Part shown: in pieces, positions 1 to 6,615 of the stretch
How the letters are laid out: the number at the start of each line of letters is the position of its first letter
Position numbering within the stretch: position 1 is the first letter of the stretch
Source: JBBSJV01 sp038256935
Lineage (GTDB): Bacteria > Patescibacteriota > JACMRA01
Assembly (NCBI GenBank): GCA_038256935.1
Contig: JBBSJV010000064.1
Span: forward strand, 1 to 8,472
Length of the DNA: 8,472 bases
Direction of reading: 5' to 3'
Position numbers and translations under genes: made by a program
The notes under the pieces: generated by a model
Told to the model about the DNA's origin: nothing
Databases searched by the model: none
Seen by the model: the letters and a program-made list of their open reading frames with translations, nothing else

Positions 1-11
1 ATTAAAAAGTT

Positions 12-1202
12 ATGTCCAATATTTTCAATGCTCAAACCAATTCAACAAGTCCAGTCTCAACTGCTCAGGTAGTTGCTCAAGATTATGACCTACAAAACCC
101 TTCTCTTGCTCAACAAGAAGCAGATATCAAATTTGGTTTGTATATTCCAGAGGGTGAAAGCGAGGAAGTCAAAGAGTATTGGAGGCAGTTTAATTTTTTG
201 ATGAGAAATGGAATTATTGATAATGTTATTCATGACTATCATATTTATAGATTTCAAGAAAAATTTTCTAAGGCTGAAAATAAGCAAGATTATATTAATG
301 ATTTAATCAAAAAAATCCAAGATGCTAAAGATTTTAAACCAGTTTCTCTGGCAACTATTCGCATGCAGGAGAGAAGAGAAAAAATCATGGAAGCAGCCAA
401 GCTAGTTCCATTTGATAAACTCCCAGAATTTTTCAAAAAACTCAGTCAAGACCAAGAAATGGATGCAGGTTATGAAGACTTCATAGCAGAGCTTGAGAAA
501 GAAACAGAGCTAATGAAGAAAGAGTTACAGGCTAGTAATCAAGCTTCTCAATCTCAAGAAGAAATCGCCGAAATACAAGAGTTTTATAAGACTTTAAATG
601 ACAATGAAAAGAAAGAATTTGATAATTTGGTCCTTCAATACAAGCTTAATGATATTCAAAGAACTCCTTTACAAGCTGCTAGAATGGAAGCTGGAGTAGG
701 GTTTAATGAAACAATTTCTAAAGAGACTATTCAAAGCTATCTTGATAAAGCTGGCGAATCCAATCTTTCTAATAATAATTCATCAGTAGCAAATACTTCT
801 GTACAAGCTCAACAGGCAGGTTATCAACCAACTCAGTTTGTAAATAGATCTAATGTACGCACCATGCCTAAATCAAGGCCTGCAAATGCTTTTACAACCC
901 CAGCTCCACAAGTTTCTCAGCCTAGTCCTCAACAGCCAGTAAATAGAGTAAATCCTGCTAGTTACCAAAGACCTGTCAGTCCACAGCAATTTAATACAAG
1001 GCCAGTAAACACTTATCCAGCAAATAACCCTAACCCTAGACCCCAGCAATTTAGACCAAACCCCGCTATTCCAAGAGTGCAACAACCATTGCAAAGACCC
1101 AGCATCGGCCCTTCTCAAAATCAGACACCTCCTTCATCAGGTTTAGATCAGCCTTTTAAAAAGAAAGAAAAAGGCTTAGATCAATTGCTAGGTAATAAAT
1201 AG
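12..1202 (+). CDS. Hypothetical protein with charged helical N-terminal half and Pro/Gln/Asn-rich disordered tail (396 aa)
   Basis: I do not recognise this family. The start is well bounded: an in-frame TAA lies at 3-5 and the ATG at 12 is the first start codon after it, so the N-terminus is complete. Upstream is only A-rich sequence (AAAAAG), with no good ribosome binding site. Residues 1-35 are Ser/Thr/Gln-rich. Residues about 36-250 are rich in Glu, Lys and Gln and look helical, with possible coiled coil around 150-200 (EELEKE-like heptads). From about 250 to 375 the protein is low-complexity, dense in Pro, Gln, Asn and Arg with recurring RP and NP pairs, and probably disordered. The tail ends in two copies of GLDQ (377-380 and 388-391) separated by a Lys-rich stretch. 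There is no signal peptide or membrane segment, so a cytoplasmic location is inferred. A scaffold or adaptor role is possible but unproven. It is the only + strand gene left of the first repeat cluster. Confidence 0.85.
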   Translation: MSNIFNAQTNSTSPVSTAQVVAQDYDLQNPSLAQQEADIKFGLYIPEGESEEVKEYWRQFNFLMRNGIIDNVIHDYHIYRFQEKFSKAENKQDYINDLIKKIQDAKDFKPVSLATIRMQERREKIMEAAKLVPFDKLPEFFKKLSQDQEMDAGYEDFIAELEKETELMKKELQASNQASQSQEEIAEIQEFYKTLNDNEKKEFDNLVLQYKLNDIQRTPLQAARMEAGVGFNETISKETIQSYLDKAGESNLSNNNSSVANTSVQAQQAGYQPTQFVNRSNVRTMPKSRPANAFTTPAPQVSQPSPQQPVNRVNPASYQRPVSPQQFNTRPVNTYPANNPNPRPQQFRPNPAIPRVQQPLQRPSIGPSQNQTPPSSGLDQPFKKKEKGLDQLLGNK

Positions 1203-1309
1203 TAAGAATTCGCAGTGGAATCCCAATAAAAAGTTTTACATTTAGGGAACAAAATTCTACCCTACAAAAAAAGACCTTGAAAAAAAACATGAGGAAAGAT
1301 GGAGACGAG

Positions 1310-1321
1310 TCGCCTCTACTT
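1310..1321. repeat. 12-base direct repeat TCGCCTCTACTT, copy 1
   Basis: TCGCCTCTACTT occurs here and again at 1436-1447, 126 bases later. The similarity continues loosely on both sides (a GT or CT before, GTAAA or GTTAAA after). Two repeat-family copies (1335-1372 and 1393-1429) lie between them. This suggests an old duplication of a roughly 126-base unit or a shared flank of two insertions. Confidence 0.5.
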
Positions 1322-1334
1322 TGTAAATTCTGAA

Positions 1335-1372
1335 CCACCACAGGGGATTCTGAAACAAGTTCCGCAATGACA
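1335..1372 (+). repeat. GGGATC/ATGACA family repeat, copy R1
   Basis: This copy starts with CCACCACAGGGGATTC, continues with TGAAACAAGTTCC and ends in AATGACA. The box and the ATGACA end match those of R2, and the TGAAACAAGTTC centre resembles the perfect hairpins at 8047 and 8429. The stem is degraded: only short stretches (ATT with AAT, GAA with TTC) still pair. Confidence 0.7.
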
Positions 1373-1392
1373 CTTCATTTTATATTTGTTAT

Positions 1393-1429
1393 CCACTGCA
1401 AGGGATCTTTAACTTTGCTGGATACAACA
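1393..1429 (+). repeat. Degenerate GGGATC-family repeat, copy R1b
   Basis: CCACTGCAAGGGATC followed by TTTAACTTTGCTGGATACAACA follows the family layout (5' CCAC box, GGGATC core, GGAT-ACA end) with several substitutions. It is recognised mainly by order and spacing, and looks like an old copy. Confidence 0.45.
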
Positions 1430-1435
1430 TCAGAC

Positions 1436-1447
1436 TCGCCTCTACTT
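1436..1447. repeat. 12-base direct repeat TCGCCTCTACTT, copy 2
   Basis: Exact second copy of the 12-base sequence at 1310-1321. It directly follows the degenerate repeat R1b and precedes an AT-rich stretch. Confidence 0.5.
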
Positions 1448-1479
1448 GTTAAAATGTAGTCAAAATTTAAAATTATTAC

Positions 1480-1513
1480 ATTTAGAATTGATTGAAAATT
1501 AGAAATTCTAAAT
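1480..1513. repeat. 10-bp perfect AT-rich inverted repeat
   Basis: ATTTAGAATT (1480-1489) is the exact reverse complement of AATTCTAAAT (1504-1513), with a 14-base loop. It lies between repeat copies R1b and R2. No T-run follows on either side, so it is not a standard rho-independent terminator. It may be a remnant of terminal inverted repeats or chance in AT-rich DNA. Confidence 0.5.
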
Positions 1514-1526
1514 TCAATAATACTAA

Positions 1527-1566
1527 GCCACCACAGGGGATTTCTGAAACGAATTCCGCAATGACA
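1527..1566 (+). repeat. GGGATC/ATGACA family repeat, copy R2
   Basis: GCCACCACAGGGGAT followed by TTCTGAAACGAATTCCGC and AATGACA. It is nearly the same as R1 at 1335-1372 apart from an extra T and a GAATT for AAGTT change, so the two are clear members of one family. Confidence 0.75.
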
Positions 1567-1584
1567 CGCTTTTTTGTATCATGA

Positions 1585-1627
1585 ATCCAGCCACCGCAGG
1601 GGATCCCTCACTTTGTTCGAGATGACA
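1585..1627 (+). repeat. GGGATC/GATGACA family repeat, copy R3
   Basis: A full-length copy: ATCCAGCCACCGCAGGGG, then ATCCCTC, an ACTTTGTTC loop region, then GAGATGACA. CTC pairs with GAG and the flanking AT with AT, giving a short hairpin before the terminal ATGACA. The leading ATCCAGCCACC is shared with the copies at 8157 and 8262. Confidence 0.75.
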
Positions 1628-1638
1628 TCAAATCTTTT

Positions 1639-1669
1639 ACAGTGGATCTTTTCATAAAGTCTCAATGAC
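1639..1669 (+). repeat. Degenerate GGATC/ATGAC family repeat, copy R4
   Basis: ACAGTGGATC followed by about 14 bases and TCTCAATGAC. The 5' box is mostly lost. It runs directly into the GTAGGGG hairpin motif at 1670. Confidence 0.4.
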
Positions 1670-1693
1670 GTAGGGGTAAGCCTTGGCTTCCCG
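1670..1693. repeat. GTAGGGG...CTTCCC hairpin motif, copy 1
   Basis: GTAGGGGTAAGCC, TT, GGCTTCCC: the GGCTTCCC arm pairs with GGG-AAGCC, leaving one bulged T. A closely similar motif, differing at three positions within 23, is at 8230-8253 in the second cluster. In both places it stands a short distance after a GATGAC-type repeat end, so it may travel with that family. Confidence 0.6.
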
Positions 1694-1743
1694 TTTTCTC
1701 TTAATTTAGGATGACATATACTTTTATGATTGTTTACTCAACC

Positions 1744-1784
1744 AACCACCGCGGGAGATTTCTCAGTCACGCTTGGAAGTGACA
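1744..1784 (+). repeat. GGGATC/GATGACA family repeat, copy R5
   Basis: AACCACCGCGGGAGATTTC, a TCAGTCACGCT segment, then TGGAAGTGACA. It follows the family layout with a diverged stem (ATTTC against GAAGT). It sits about 50 bases beyond the 3' end of the clpC-like gene. Confidence 0.6.
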
Positions 1785-1833
1785 ACTAAAAAGGGTGTTA
1801 CTAAGAAGTTGATTGTTATTGATAGTCTCTTTT

Positions 1834-4410
1834 CTATTCCTTAGTAGACTTTACTTCCACGGGTACTTTGACCTTAGCATATTCTTTGACTTCAACCATT
1901 ACTTTCTCAGTAGCTATGGTAACCTCAAGCTTATTAGCCATTGGGTTATCAAGTAGTTTTTCTGCAACTGGGTCTTGGACTATTTCAGCCACGATACTTT
2001 TGACTTCTCTAGCGCCATATTCAAGCTTGTCATTAGCTTTGAGAATGATATGATCTACTACTTCTTCGGAGAAGACAATACTCTTTCCTTGTTTGAGCAT
2101 ATGTCTTTGGATGCTACTTAATTCTTTGATAATGACTTGTCTCAGTACCGCCTTGGTAATAGGTTTGAAGACGATTTTGGAAGTGATTCTACCCAGTATT
2201 TCAGGTTTGATGGTTCTTTCCACCTCTCCCATGACTTGCTTTTTGAGGGATTCGTAGTCTTCCTTTTCTTCTTCTCCTGGGTCGATAAAGCCAAGCTTGG
2301 AGGCAAATTTATTGAGTCTATTTTTCCCAAGATTTGAGGTCATGAAAATCAGTGCATGCTCACAAGTTACGGTATGACCTTTAGCATCAGTTACTTTTCC
2401 TTCATCCAGCATTTGAAGTAAGATATTGAGAGTTTCTGGGTGGGCTTTTTCGATCTCATCAAAGAGGATTACCGAATAGGGTTTTTTGCGTAAAAACTCA
2501 GTAAGTTGCGGAGCATCTTCATATCCAACATAACCTGCAGGGGCCCCAAGCAATCGACTCATGTTGTGGCGCTCTCTAAATTCACTCATGTCGATTTTAA
2601 GTAAGTATTTGCTAGGATCTCCATACATTTCCTTGGTCAGTACCTTTACAAGTTCAGTTTTACCGACTCCTGTAGGGCCGAGAAGTAGGAAGCTAGCTAT
2701 AGGACCATTGTTTGGATTGACTCCAGCATTTGCTCTTTTGAGGGCTTGTGAGACTTGTCCAGTGGCTTCTTCTTGGCCAAAAATCTGACTATCCAGTGCT
2801 TTTTGCAGGTTTTTAATCTGAGTGTAGATATTTGAACTTATTCTCACCAACGGTACTCCAGAGATCTCTGAAACCACTTTTTCTAAGATTTCTTTGGTGG
2901 CAATTGAGAATTTTCTGGCTTCTTTGTTATCCACATTCAATTGAGATAACTTTTCTTCAAGTTTTTTCTGATCATCTTCGATTTTTTGGGATAATTCCAA
3001 GTCTTGATTCAAGATAGCATCATTTTTTTTCTTAATTAGGTCTAAAATCCTTTTTTCAATATCTACCCACTCTTCTTCCTTTTGTTTGTCTTGCAATTGC
3101 CTTTGAGCAGCCTGGATTCTGCACCTTACAAGTACCTCATCTAAGACATCAATTGATTTATCAGGGTTAAATCTTTCTGGGATAAACCTGTCAGCTAGTG
3201 ATACTAATTCAGGGACTAATTCATCAGGTAATATTGTAGAATGGTAGTTTTCATACATAGCCTTGATTCCTTTGATGATAGTGATAGTTTGGCTTTCATC
3301 AGGTTCGTCTAGTCTGATTGGTTGGAATCTACGTTCAAAAGCTTTATCTTTTTTGATGATAGTTCGGTATTCATCCTCAGTGGTGGCTCCAATGATACTG
3401 ACTTCACCTCTTGCTAAAGCTGGCTTGATCATGGAGTTAAAGTCTGGTCCGTTTTGATTACTTCCCCCAGCACCAATAGCGGCGTGGATCTCATCAATAA
3501 AGAGTATAATATCTTTGGCTTCAATGATTTCTTCAATAATGGCTTTGAGTCTTTGTTCAAATTCACCTCTAAATACTGAACCTGCTACCAGATTACCAAG
3601 ATCTAAGCTTAAAACCTTTTTATCTTGTAACCATTCAGGCACATTTCCAGAATTGATTTTTTTAGCCAGCCCTTCGACTAAAGCTGTTTTTCCAACCCCA
3701 GGTTCTCCTAAAATTATAGGATTGTTTTTGTTTTTTCTAGATAAGACTTGGATGATACGATCAACCTCTTTTTCTCTTTGGATGAGCTGAAAGTCTTTTT
3801 CTGTAGATACTCTTTGATTGACGTTAGTAGTGAAAAATTCTAGCACTGAGTCTCTACTACCTCGTGATTTCTTATTGGGTTTAGCCCCGTTTAAACTGTC
3901 AATATTTTTGATATTACTATCAGGCTGGAGACCTTGGCTGTAGGAGACAAAGATTGAGTTTAAGATTTCTTTTAATTTACTACTACTAGATTCAGTAAGA
4001 TTCATGATTTGCTGGCCATGACTAGCTTTAGTATCTAATATACCATAAATCAAATGCTCGATACCGATGTAGGAATAGCTAAAGTTTTCAGCAATACGAA
4101 TAGCGCTGTCCAAACAAGTTTGTAGTTCTTGGGTAATCTCTGGTAAAAAGGCTTGGTCACCTTCTGATTTATTGAGGCTTTTTTGTTGGAATTTTTCAAA
4201 TCCTTGTCTGCGGATAATATCTAATAGCTCTTGATTGGAAATATTATCTATAAAGGCCATTTGAAAAGGTAGTCCGTCTTGAGGCTGAGAGAGAATCCCA
4301 AATAACAAATGCTCACTACCAATATAGGTGTGACCGAGCTGAATAGCAATTTGTTGAGCTATAGCTAAAGCATTTTTGGCTCTGGAATCAAATTTTGGAA
4401 GGGCTGACAT
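1834..4410 (-). CDS. clpC: ClpC-type ATP-dependent Clp protease ATP-binding subunit (AAA+ unfoldase, 858 aa)
   Basis: This is a Clp/Hsp100 unfoldase that should unfold proteins and feed them to ClpP in the cytoplasm. I chose the ATG at 4410 (MSALPKFDSRA) because the Clp_N domain begins there. Residue numbers use that start. Two Clp_N repeats sit at about 8-40 and 90-123, each with a YIGxEHL motif. AAA+ module 1 has Walker A GEPGVGKT 235-242, pore loop VFRG 279-282 and Walker B with D306/E307. A short charged middle segment (about 432-505) fits ClpC rather than the long ClpB coiled coil. AAA+ module 2 has Walker A GPTGVGKT 578-585, pore loop GYVGY 626-630, Walker B D651/E652 and an arginine at 741 in GRIT, where relatives usually have NRI. 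LGF at 706-708 sits where ClpC and ClpA carry the ClpP-docking loop. All ATPase residues look intact. The C-terminus has a short Val/Lys-rich extension. There is no clear Shine-Dalgarno sequence. Confidence 0.95.
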   Translation of the reverse strand: MSALPKFDSRAKNALAIAQQIAIQLGHTYIGSEHLLFGILSQPQDGLPFQMAFIDNISNQELLDIIRRQGFEKFQQKSLNKSEGDQAFLPEITQELQTCLDSAIRIAENFSYSYIGIEHLIYGILDTKASHGQQIMNLTESSSSKLKEILNSIFVSYSQGLQPDSNIKNIDSLNGAKPNKKSRGSRDSVLEFFTTNVNQRVSTEKDFQLIQREKEVDRIIQVLSRKNKNNPIILGEPGVGKTALVEGLAKKINSGNVPEWLQDKKVLSLDLGNLVAGSVFRGEFEQRLKAIIEEIIEAKDIILFIDEIHAAIGAGGSNQNGPDFNSMIKPALARGEVSIIGATTEDEYRTIIKKDKAFERRFQPIRLDEPDESQTITIIKGIKAMYENYHSTILPDELVPELVSLADRFIPERFNPDKSIDVLDEVLVRCRIQAAQRQLQDKQKEEEWVDIEKRILDLIKKKNDAILNQDLELSQKIEDDQKKLEEKLSQLNVDNKEARKFSIATKEILEKVVSEISGVPLVRISSNIYTQIKNLQKALDSQIFGQEEATGQVSQALKRANAGVNPNNGPIASFLLLGPTGVGKTELVKVLTKEMYGDPSKYLLKIDMSEFRERHNMSRLLGAPAGYVGYEDAPQLTEFLRKKPYSVILFDEIEKAHPETLNILLQMLDEGKVTDAKGHTVTCEHALIFMTSNLGKNRLNKFASKLGFIDPGEEEKEDYESLKKQVMGEVERTIKPEILGRITSKIVFKPITKAVLRQVIIKELSSIQRHMLKQGKSIVFSEEVVDHIILKANDKLEYGAREVKSIVAEIVQDPVAEKLLDNPMANKLEVTIATEKVMVEVKEYAKVKVPVEVKSTKE

Positions 4411-4584
4411 AATAATTATGGTTGTAATTGATAAATTGTGTTTGTAAATTAAGCTCTGTTTGTCTATATATTGTGTACTAAGAATGCTTTTATGCATGTT
4501 TAGAAATCAGTATTTCATAAATCTTGCTGACTATAAAGCACAGTTAGCTTATGTATTTTATTGTGGAAACAAAATTAGTAAGTT

Positions 4585-4607
4585 GCTATATATACTATAT
4601 ATTTAGC
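4585..4607. repeat. Near-palindromic TA-rich segment in the divergent region
   Basis: The segment begins with GCTATATATA and ends with TATATATTTAGC, so its GCTA/TAGC ends and much of its centre are self-complementary, with a few mismatches. Its place midway between divergent genes would suit an operator or a melting site. In such AT-rich DNA chance is a strong alternative. Confidence 0.3.
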
Positions 4608-4731
4608 CTAAAATATTTCTGAGATTTTGGCAAGTAATATTTATGGTTGCTAACTGTTATGCTTTGTTTTACTAAAAAAAATTTGATTAAATTTTAGTAT
4701 TGTTACTGCAGTATCATAATTGAAAATATAT

Positions 4732-4760
4732 TAGACAAACTTATAAAGTATTGTTAAACT
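4732..4760 (+). promoter_or_regulatory. Candidate sigma-70-type promoter for the ABC transporter operon
   Basis: TAGACA (4732-4737, five of six matches to TTGACA) and TAAACT (4755-4760, four of six matches to TATAAT) are separated by 17 bases. Transcription would start near 4767, about 20 bases before the permease ATG at 4788. The match is only moderate and the region is AT-rich, so this is a candidate. Confidence 0.3.
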
Positions 4761-4787
4761 AGGTCAATTAACAAAAGAGAGCAAAAA

Positions 4788-5933
4788 ATGAGAAAACCAT
4801 TATCGCCATTTACTTATTTTTTACGAAACAAAATCAAGGTCTTGGCTATTGGTGTGATTCTAGTGGTATCAATGATTACTATTTTGTCTCCAAAAGTCAT
4901 CATGATGTCGATTGAAAAAGACATTGAAAAGATAGTAAATTATAGAAAAAGTTTTTTCCAGATTGATTTTAATGGAAATTTTGGAAATCGAAGTTTTTTG
5001 GAAGTTGAGACAAAATTGGATAATTTAAGCTCTGTTGACTATTATTATAAAGGCTATTTTCAGTACGTTACTTATAATTCATCCTTTGGAAGTATCTATA
5101 GTTATGTGGCTTTTTTGCAAGATAGCGACTATGTGCCATTTATGCAGGAAATGGATTGGGAGCTTTTGGAAGGGAAATTACCTGAACCCAATTCAAATGA
5201 GATAGTATTGACCCAAAACCTAGCTAGTAACCGTAGAGTTGAAATTGGTGATGAGATTGGAAGTAGCGTGGGGAGTGATTATTTGAGTGGTAGATACAAA
5301 GTAGTGGGAATCCTTTCTAACGGAGAGACAATTGGAGCCATTGCTAATCTTGACACAGTGGTGGGGGAAGAGTCTAATTCTTGGAGTTATTTTGTGCATC
5401 CAAAAGACGGTTATCAAGGACAGCTGGAAAATCAGTTTGCATCAATTGCTGGAGACTTTAAAGACCAAGTCAAGATTTCAACTTTTGAAGTAGACAAAAA
5501 ATTCTTTGGTGATGAGTTTGCCATGATTGATACCATTGTGACTTTGATTAATTCAATTTTGATCGTGACCGTCTCACTATCTTTGGCTTTTTTAAATATC
5601 ATATTACTACTGCAAAGGCAACAAGAAATTGGTATTTTACTCGCCCTTGGTTACACTAGAACAAGAATTACCATCAAGATCATCTTAGAAAATTTACTAA
5701 TGCTTAGTTTATTCACAGCAATTGGTTTTGGGGCTGTATCCACAATATCAAGTTTAGTAAATATATACCTATTTGCCCCACTTGCAATCTCTCAGGTCAC
5801 CCCATTTACAAGCCAAGTATTCTGGTTTGCTATCCCCATGCCAATTGTAACTTTTATAAGTTATACCTTACTTACCATCTTCCAGATGAAAAACTTAGAC
5901 CCCATTTTTATAATTGAAAACCGAAATAATTGA
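4788..5933 (+). CDS. MacB/FtsX-type ABC transporter permease (381 aa)
   Basis: This is the membrane subunit of a MacB/LolE-like ABC system. One hydrophobic segment at about 18-34 is followed by an extracytoplasmic domain of some 210 residues (about 36-246), then three more segments at about 250-276, 303-325 and 344-365. That 1+3 layout with a large first loop is typical of MacB-type permeases. EIGILLALG at 280-288, between TM2 and TM3, is the FtsX-domain coupling signature that contacts the ATPase. The length is normal for the family. The ATG at 4788 follows a purine-rich GAGAG (4777-4781) with a 6-base spacing, a weak ribosome binding site. The TGA at 5931-5933 is one base before the ATPase ATG, so the two are very likely cotranscribed and translationally coupled. 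The substrate cannot be read from the sequence: lipoprotein, peptide or antibiotic transport are all possible. Confidence 0.9.
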   Translation: MRKPLSPFTYFLRNKIKVLAIGVILVVSMITILSPKVIMMSIEKDIEKIVNYRKSFFQIDFNGNFGNRSFLEVETKLDNLSSVDYYYKGYFQYVTYNSSFGSIYSYVAFLQDSDYVPFMQEMDWELLEGKLPEPNSNEIVLTQNLASNRRVEIGDEIGSSVGSDYLSGRYKVVGILSNGETIGAIANLDTVVGEESNSWSYFVHPKDGYQGQLENQFASIAGDFKDQVKISTFEVDKKFFGDEFAMIDTIVTLINSILIVTVSLSLAFLNIILLLQRQQEIGILLALGYTRTRITIKIILENLLMLSLFTAIGFGAVSTISSLVNIYLFAPLAISQVTPFTSQVFWFAIPMPIVTFISYTLLTIFQMKNLDPIFIIENRNN

Positions 5934-5934
5934 T

Positions 5935-6582
5935 ATGTTTTTACAAGCTAATAACTTAACCCTTAATTATATCGACGGCGATAAAGTCATATCTCCTGTC
6001 AATGATGTAAGCCTAGAACTGGAAAAAGCTGGATTATACGGAATACTAGGGCCTTCTGGGTCTGGAAAGTCTTCACTGTTATACTTATTATCTGGGATAA
6101 AATCTCCCACTGAAGGGGTTGTAAAGTATCAAAATGTGGACCTTGAAGAGCTTGGGTTAGATTTTAGAAGGCAAGAAATAGGGTTTGTCTTTCAATTTCA
6201 TTTCTTAGTACCTTATCTGACGGTAGCCGAAAATATTTATTTGGGAACAGGTAAAAAAGACAGCCACAGCAGAAAATATGTCCAAGATCTACTTCTCGAA
6301 TTGGATCTGTTTGATCTTAGGGATCGCTTTTTGCATCAATTGTCAGGTGGTCAGAAACAACGAGTAGCTCTAGCTAGAGCTGTGGCTAATAAACCTAGAG
6401 TGCTTTTTGTAGATGAGCCTACAGCAAGTTTAGATCACAAACGAGGCAAAGATATAGTAAGATTATTAGAAAAACTTGCACAAGATGTTTGTGTGATTGT
6501 GGTAACTCATGACGAAAGTAATCTAATAAATGCGAAGCAAGTATTTTATATGGAAGACGGGAAGGTTAGTATTCGCTCTTGA
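5935..6582 (+). CDS. ABC transporter ATP-binding protein, LolD/MacB type (215 aa)
   Basis: This cytoplasmic ATPase powers the permease just upstream. All nucleotide-binding motifs are present and canonical: Walker A GPSGSGKS at 39-46, Q-loop glutamine 87 in FVFQF, ABC signature LSGGQ at 136-140, Walker B LFVDE with D160 and catalytic E161, D-loop SLD soon after, and switch histidine H192 in VTHD. The 215-residue length and the sequence style match the LolD/FtsE/MacB group. The ATG at 5935 was chosen over an in-frame TTG at 5914 because it sits one base after the permease stop (TGATATG). The TTG would add seven residues, overlap the permease gene and lack family support. The gene ends in TGA, with an in-frame TAG five codons later. 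The next gene begins 33 bases downstream on the same strand. Confidence 0.95.
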   Translation: MFLQANNLTLNYIDGDKVISPVNDVSLELEKAGLYGILGPSGSGKSSLLYLLSGIKSPTEGVVKYQNVDLEELGLDFRRQEIGFVFQFHFLVPYLTVAENIYLGTGKKDSHSRKYVQDLLLELDLFDLRDRFLHQLSGGQKQRVALARAVANKPRVLFVDEPTASLDHKRGKDIVRLLEKLAQDVCVIVVTHDESNLINAKQVFYMEDGKVSIRS

Positions 6583-6615
6583 CAGGGTGCGAGCTAGAAA
6601 CTAGATTTAGAGAAT

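Larger units (their letters stand above)
1203..1833. other. Gene-free convergent intergenic region holding repeat cluster 1
   Basis: This stretch of about 630 bases lies between the 3' ends of the 396-aa gene (+) and the clpC-like gene (-). I see no convincing coding region. It holds at least six more or less degenerate copies of the GGGATC...ATGACA repeat family, one GTAGGGG...CTTCCC hairpin motif, a 12-base direct repeat and a 10-bp AT-rich inverted repeat, each listed separately. The first 100 bases (1203-1300) are A-rich with no recognisable element. Confidence 0.8.
4411..4787. other. AT-rich divergent intergenic region between clpC and the ABC transporter operon
   Basis: About 377 bases separate two divergent starts, so promoters for both directions should lie here. 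I see no small gene and none of the GGGATC-family repeats. A promoter-like pair for the + strand is listed at 4732-4760. For the - strand no candidate stands out. A near-palindromic TA-rich stretch lies at 4585-4607 (GCTATATATA to TATTTAGC). Confidence 0.7.

Noticed and set aside
1027..1040. Telomere-like CCCTAACCCTA
   Set aside because: It lies inside the 396-aa gene and simply encodes an Asn-Pro-rich part of its tail.
1335..1784. CRISPR array
   Set aside because: Repeat copies differ in length and sequence, spacing is irregular, no spacers of constant size are present, and there are no cas genes.
1788..1846. Possible terminator after clpC: TACTAAGGA/TTCTTAGTA pairing followed by five T on the - strand
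   Set aside because: The loop is 30 bases, one pair is a wobble, the stem begins inside the coding sequence and the T-run is displaced by about six bases.
1868..3790. Several + strand open frames of 61-91 codons across this stretch
   Set aside because: They are antisense shadows of the clpC-like gene, with no protein-like composition and no ribosome binding sites.
4411..4497. 29-residue N-terminal extension of the ClpC protein starting at 4497
   Set aside because: The extension shows no Clp_N similarity and has no ribosome binding site. The conserved domain begins directly after the ATG at 4410.
5914..5934. TTG start for the ABC ATPase
   Set aside because: The ATG at 5935, one base after the permease stop, gives the normal family N-terminus and standard coupling.
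5931..6582. UGA recoded as glycine (Gracilibacteria/Absconditabacteria code)
   Set aside because: The large, glycine-rich clpC and transketolase genes have no in-frame UGA, and both TGA codons seen sit at family-typical protein ends.
6592..6604. CTAG-AAA-CTAG inverted repeat between the ABC ATPase and transketolase genes as an operator or terminator
   Set aside because: Four-base arms with no T-run are expected by chance, and the 33-base gap fits simple cotranscription.
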